Made by a program: the position numbers and the translations under genes
The notes under the pieces: model-generated
What the model was told of the DNA's origin: nothing
Databases searched by the model: none
Seen by the model: only the letters and a program-made list of their open reading frames with translations
Assembly: GCA_000696115.1 (NCBI GenBank)
Contig: JJOH01000005.1
Span: 186,001 to 250,000, forward strand
Source of the DNA: Streptomyces olindensis
Lineage (GTDB): Bacteria; Actinomycetota; Actinomycetes; Streptomycetales; Streptomycetaceae
Direction: 5' to 3'
Length of the DNA: 64,000 nt
Shown: in pieces, positions 63,113-64,000 of the stretch
How the letters are laid out: each line of letters opens with the position of its first letter
Numbering within the stretch: the stretch's first letter is position 1

Positions 63113-64000
63113 ATGAGCCGCACGTCCCCCCACACGCACCACGAGGGCGGCCACGTGAGCCGCCGCGGTCTGCTCAAGACCGCCGGCGGCCTCACCGCGG
63201 CCCTCGCCCTCGGCACCACCGCCACCGCCACCACGGCGGACGCGGCCCCGGCGACCTTCACCCACCCCGGCATGCTCCACAACGGGGGCGACATCAACCG
63301 CGCCAAGGTCAGGGTCGCCGCGGGCGACGACCCCTGGGCCTCCGGCTGGCGCAGGCTGACCGCCAACTCCCACTCGGCGTCCACCTGGACGCCCCGCCCC
63401 ACCGCCACGATCATCCGCGGTGGCACCGGCGAGAACTACCCCCAGCTGTACAACGACATCCACGCCGCCTACCAGAACGCGCTGCGCTGGCACGTGGGCG
63501 GCACCGCCGCGAACGCCGACTGCGCCGTGCGCATCCTCAACGCCTGGTCGTCCACGCTCACCGAGATCACCGGAAACGCCGACCGGTACCTGGCCGCAGG
63601 CCTCTACGGCTGGCAGTTCGCGAACGCCGCGGAGCTCATGCGCGGCTACGCGGGATTCGACCTCAACCGGTTCAAGACGATGATGCTCAACGTCTTCTAC
63701 CCGTTGAACGACCGGTTCCTCCGCGAGCACAACGACGCCTGCATCACCAACTACTGGGCCAACTGGGACCTGTGCAACATGGCCTCGATCATGGCCATCG
63801 GGATCCTGTGCGACGACGGCGCCAAGTACGACCAGGCCGTCAACTACTTCAAGAACGGCGGCGGCAACGGCCAGATCCGGCGCGCGGTGCCGTTCCTGTA
63901 CCCGGGCGTCGAGGGTTACGACCTCGGCCAGTGGCAGGAGTCCGGCCGCGACCAGGGCCACACCATCATGGGCATGGGCCAGATGGGCGCCCTGTGCGAG
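63113..64000 (+). CDS. Exported alginate-lyase-like protein, N-terminal part
   Basis: The frame starts at an ATG at 63113, 7 bases after GGAGA, and runs off the window; 296 residues are visible. It has a Tat-type signal (VSRRGLLKTAGGLTAAL) and the same lyase domain as the preceding protein: FTHPGMLHNGGDINRAK, AANADCAVRILNAWSSTL, NYWANWDLCNMASIM and WQESGRDQGHTIMGMGQM, with the GRDQGH motif preserved. It lies 24 bases after its paralog and is evidently a tandem duplicate with divergence. The C terminus and any accessory domains are outside the window. Confidence 0.85.
   Translation, partial: MSRTSPHTHHEGGHVSRRGLLKTAGGLTAALALGTTATATTADAAPATFTHPGMLHNGGDINRAKVRVAAGDDPWASGWRRLTANSHSASTWTPRPTATIIRGGTGENYPQLYNDIHAAYQNALRWHVGGTAANADCAVRILNAWSSTLTEITGNADRYLAAGLYGWQFANAAELMRGYAGFDLNRFKTMMLNVFYPLNDRFLREHNDACITNYWANWDLCNMASIMAIGILCDDGAKYDQAVNYFKNGGGNGQIRRAVPFLYPGVEGYDLGQWQESGRDQGHTIMGMGQMGALCE

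Noticed and set aside
61193..63961. A 922-codon minus-strand frame opposite the lyase genes
   Set aside because: It overlaps both alginate-lyase-like genes completely and has a Gly/Val-rich product typical of a shadow frame.

Overview
The window is high-GC actinobacterial chromosome, almost certainly Streptomyces. Nearly all codons end in G or C, GTG starts and ATGA/GTGA overlaps are common, several starts look leaderless, and the gene content is typical of the genus: twin-arginine exported polysaccharide-degrading enzymes, many CUT1-type sugar ABC transporters with LacI regulators, GlgX/TreY, and an SAV2148-type HEPN protein. I see no insertion sequence, prophage, CRISPR array, rRNA or tRNA.

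Layout. 1-7.4 kb: the 5' end of an M14 carboxypeptidase, a dihydrolipoyl dehydrogenase divergent from a LysR regulator, then treY and glgX. 7.5-12.8 kb: a two-gene (split) copper amine oxidase, an SAV2148-type HEPN protein, a DEDDh exonuclease and an aminoglycoside-phosphotransferase-like kinase. 13.0-16.1 kb: a sugar ABC transporter written permease-permease-binding lipoprotein. 16.1-18.4 kb: an inducible-looking macrolide resistance unit, namely leader peptide, attenuator, Erm 23S rRNA methyltransferase and macrolide glycosyltransferase, matching the lrm-mgt arrangement known from S. lividans. 18.4-22.4 kb: M43 protease, small proteins, a transglutaminase-like protein and a lone GvpF/L protein.

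22.4-31.8 kb is one minus-strand sulfur assimilation operon: cysteine-type leader peptide, sulfite reductase, a 59-residue zinc-ribbon-like protein, APS reductase, APS kinase, both ATP sulfurylase subunits, a possible 34-residue protein, a sulfonate/sulfate-type ABC transporter and a sirohydrochlorin chelatase. Together these import a sulfur source, activate and reduce it, and supply siroheme for the reductase.

32-44.8 kb holds mostly single genes: acetyltransferase, secreted protein, GAF regulator, AidB-like acyl-CoA dehydrogenase, BrkB/YhjD membrane protein, NmrA-like reductase, two AraC regulators, VOC and SRPBCC proteins, ThuA, and a peptidoglycan-binding-like protein.

44.9-64 kb is a carbohydrate-use region. 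It has a LacI regulator with a GH43 enzyme, a second LacI regulator with a three-gene sugar transporter, a 2-hydroxyacid dehydrogenase, and a third transporter leading into an exported beta-helix hydrolase and two tandem alginate-lyase-like proteins; the second of these runs off the window. LacI-type palindromes precede each unit. The region also carries several unusual short tandem repeats (20, 30 and 44 bp periods).
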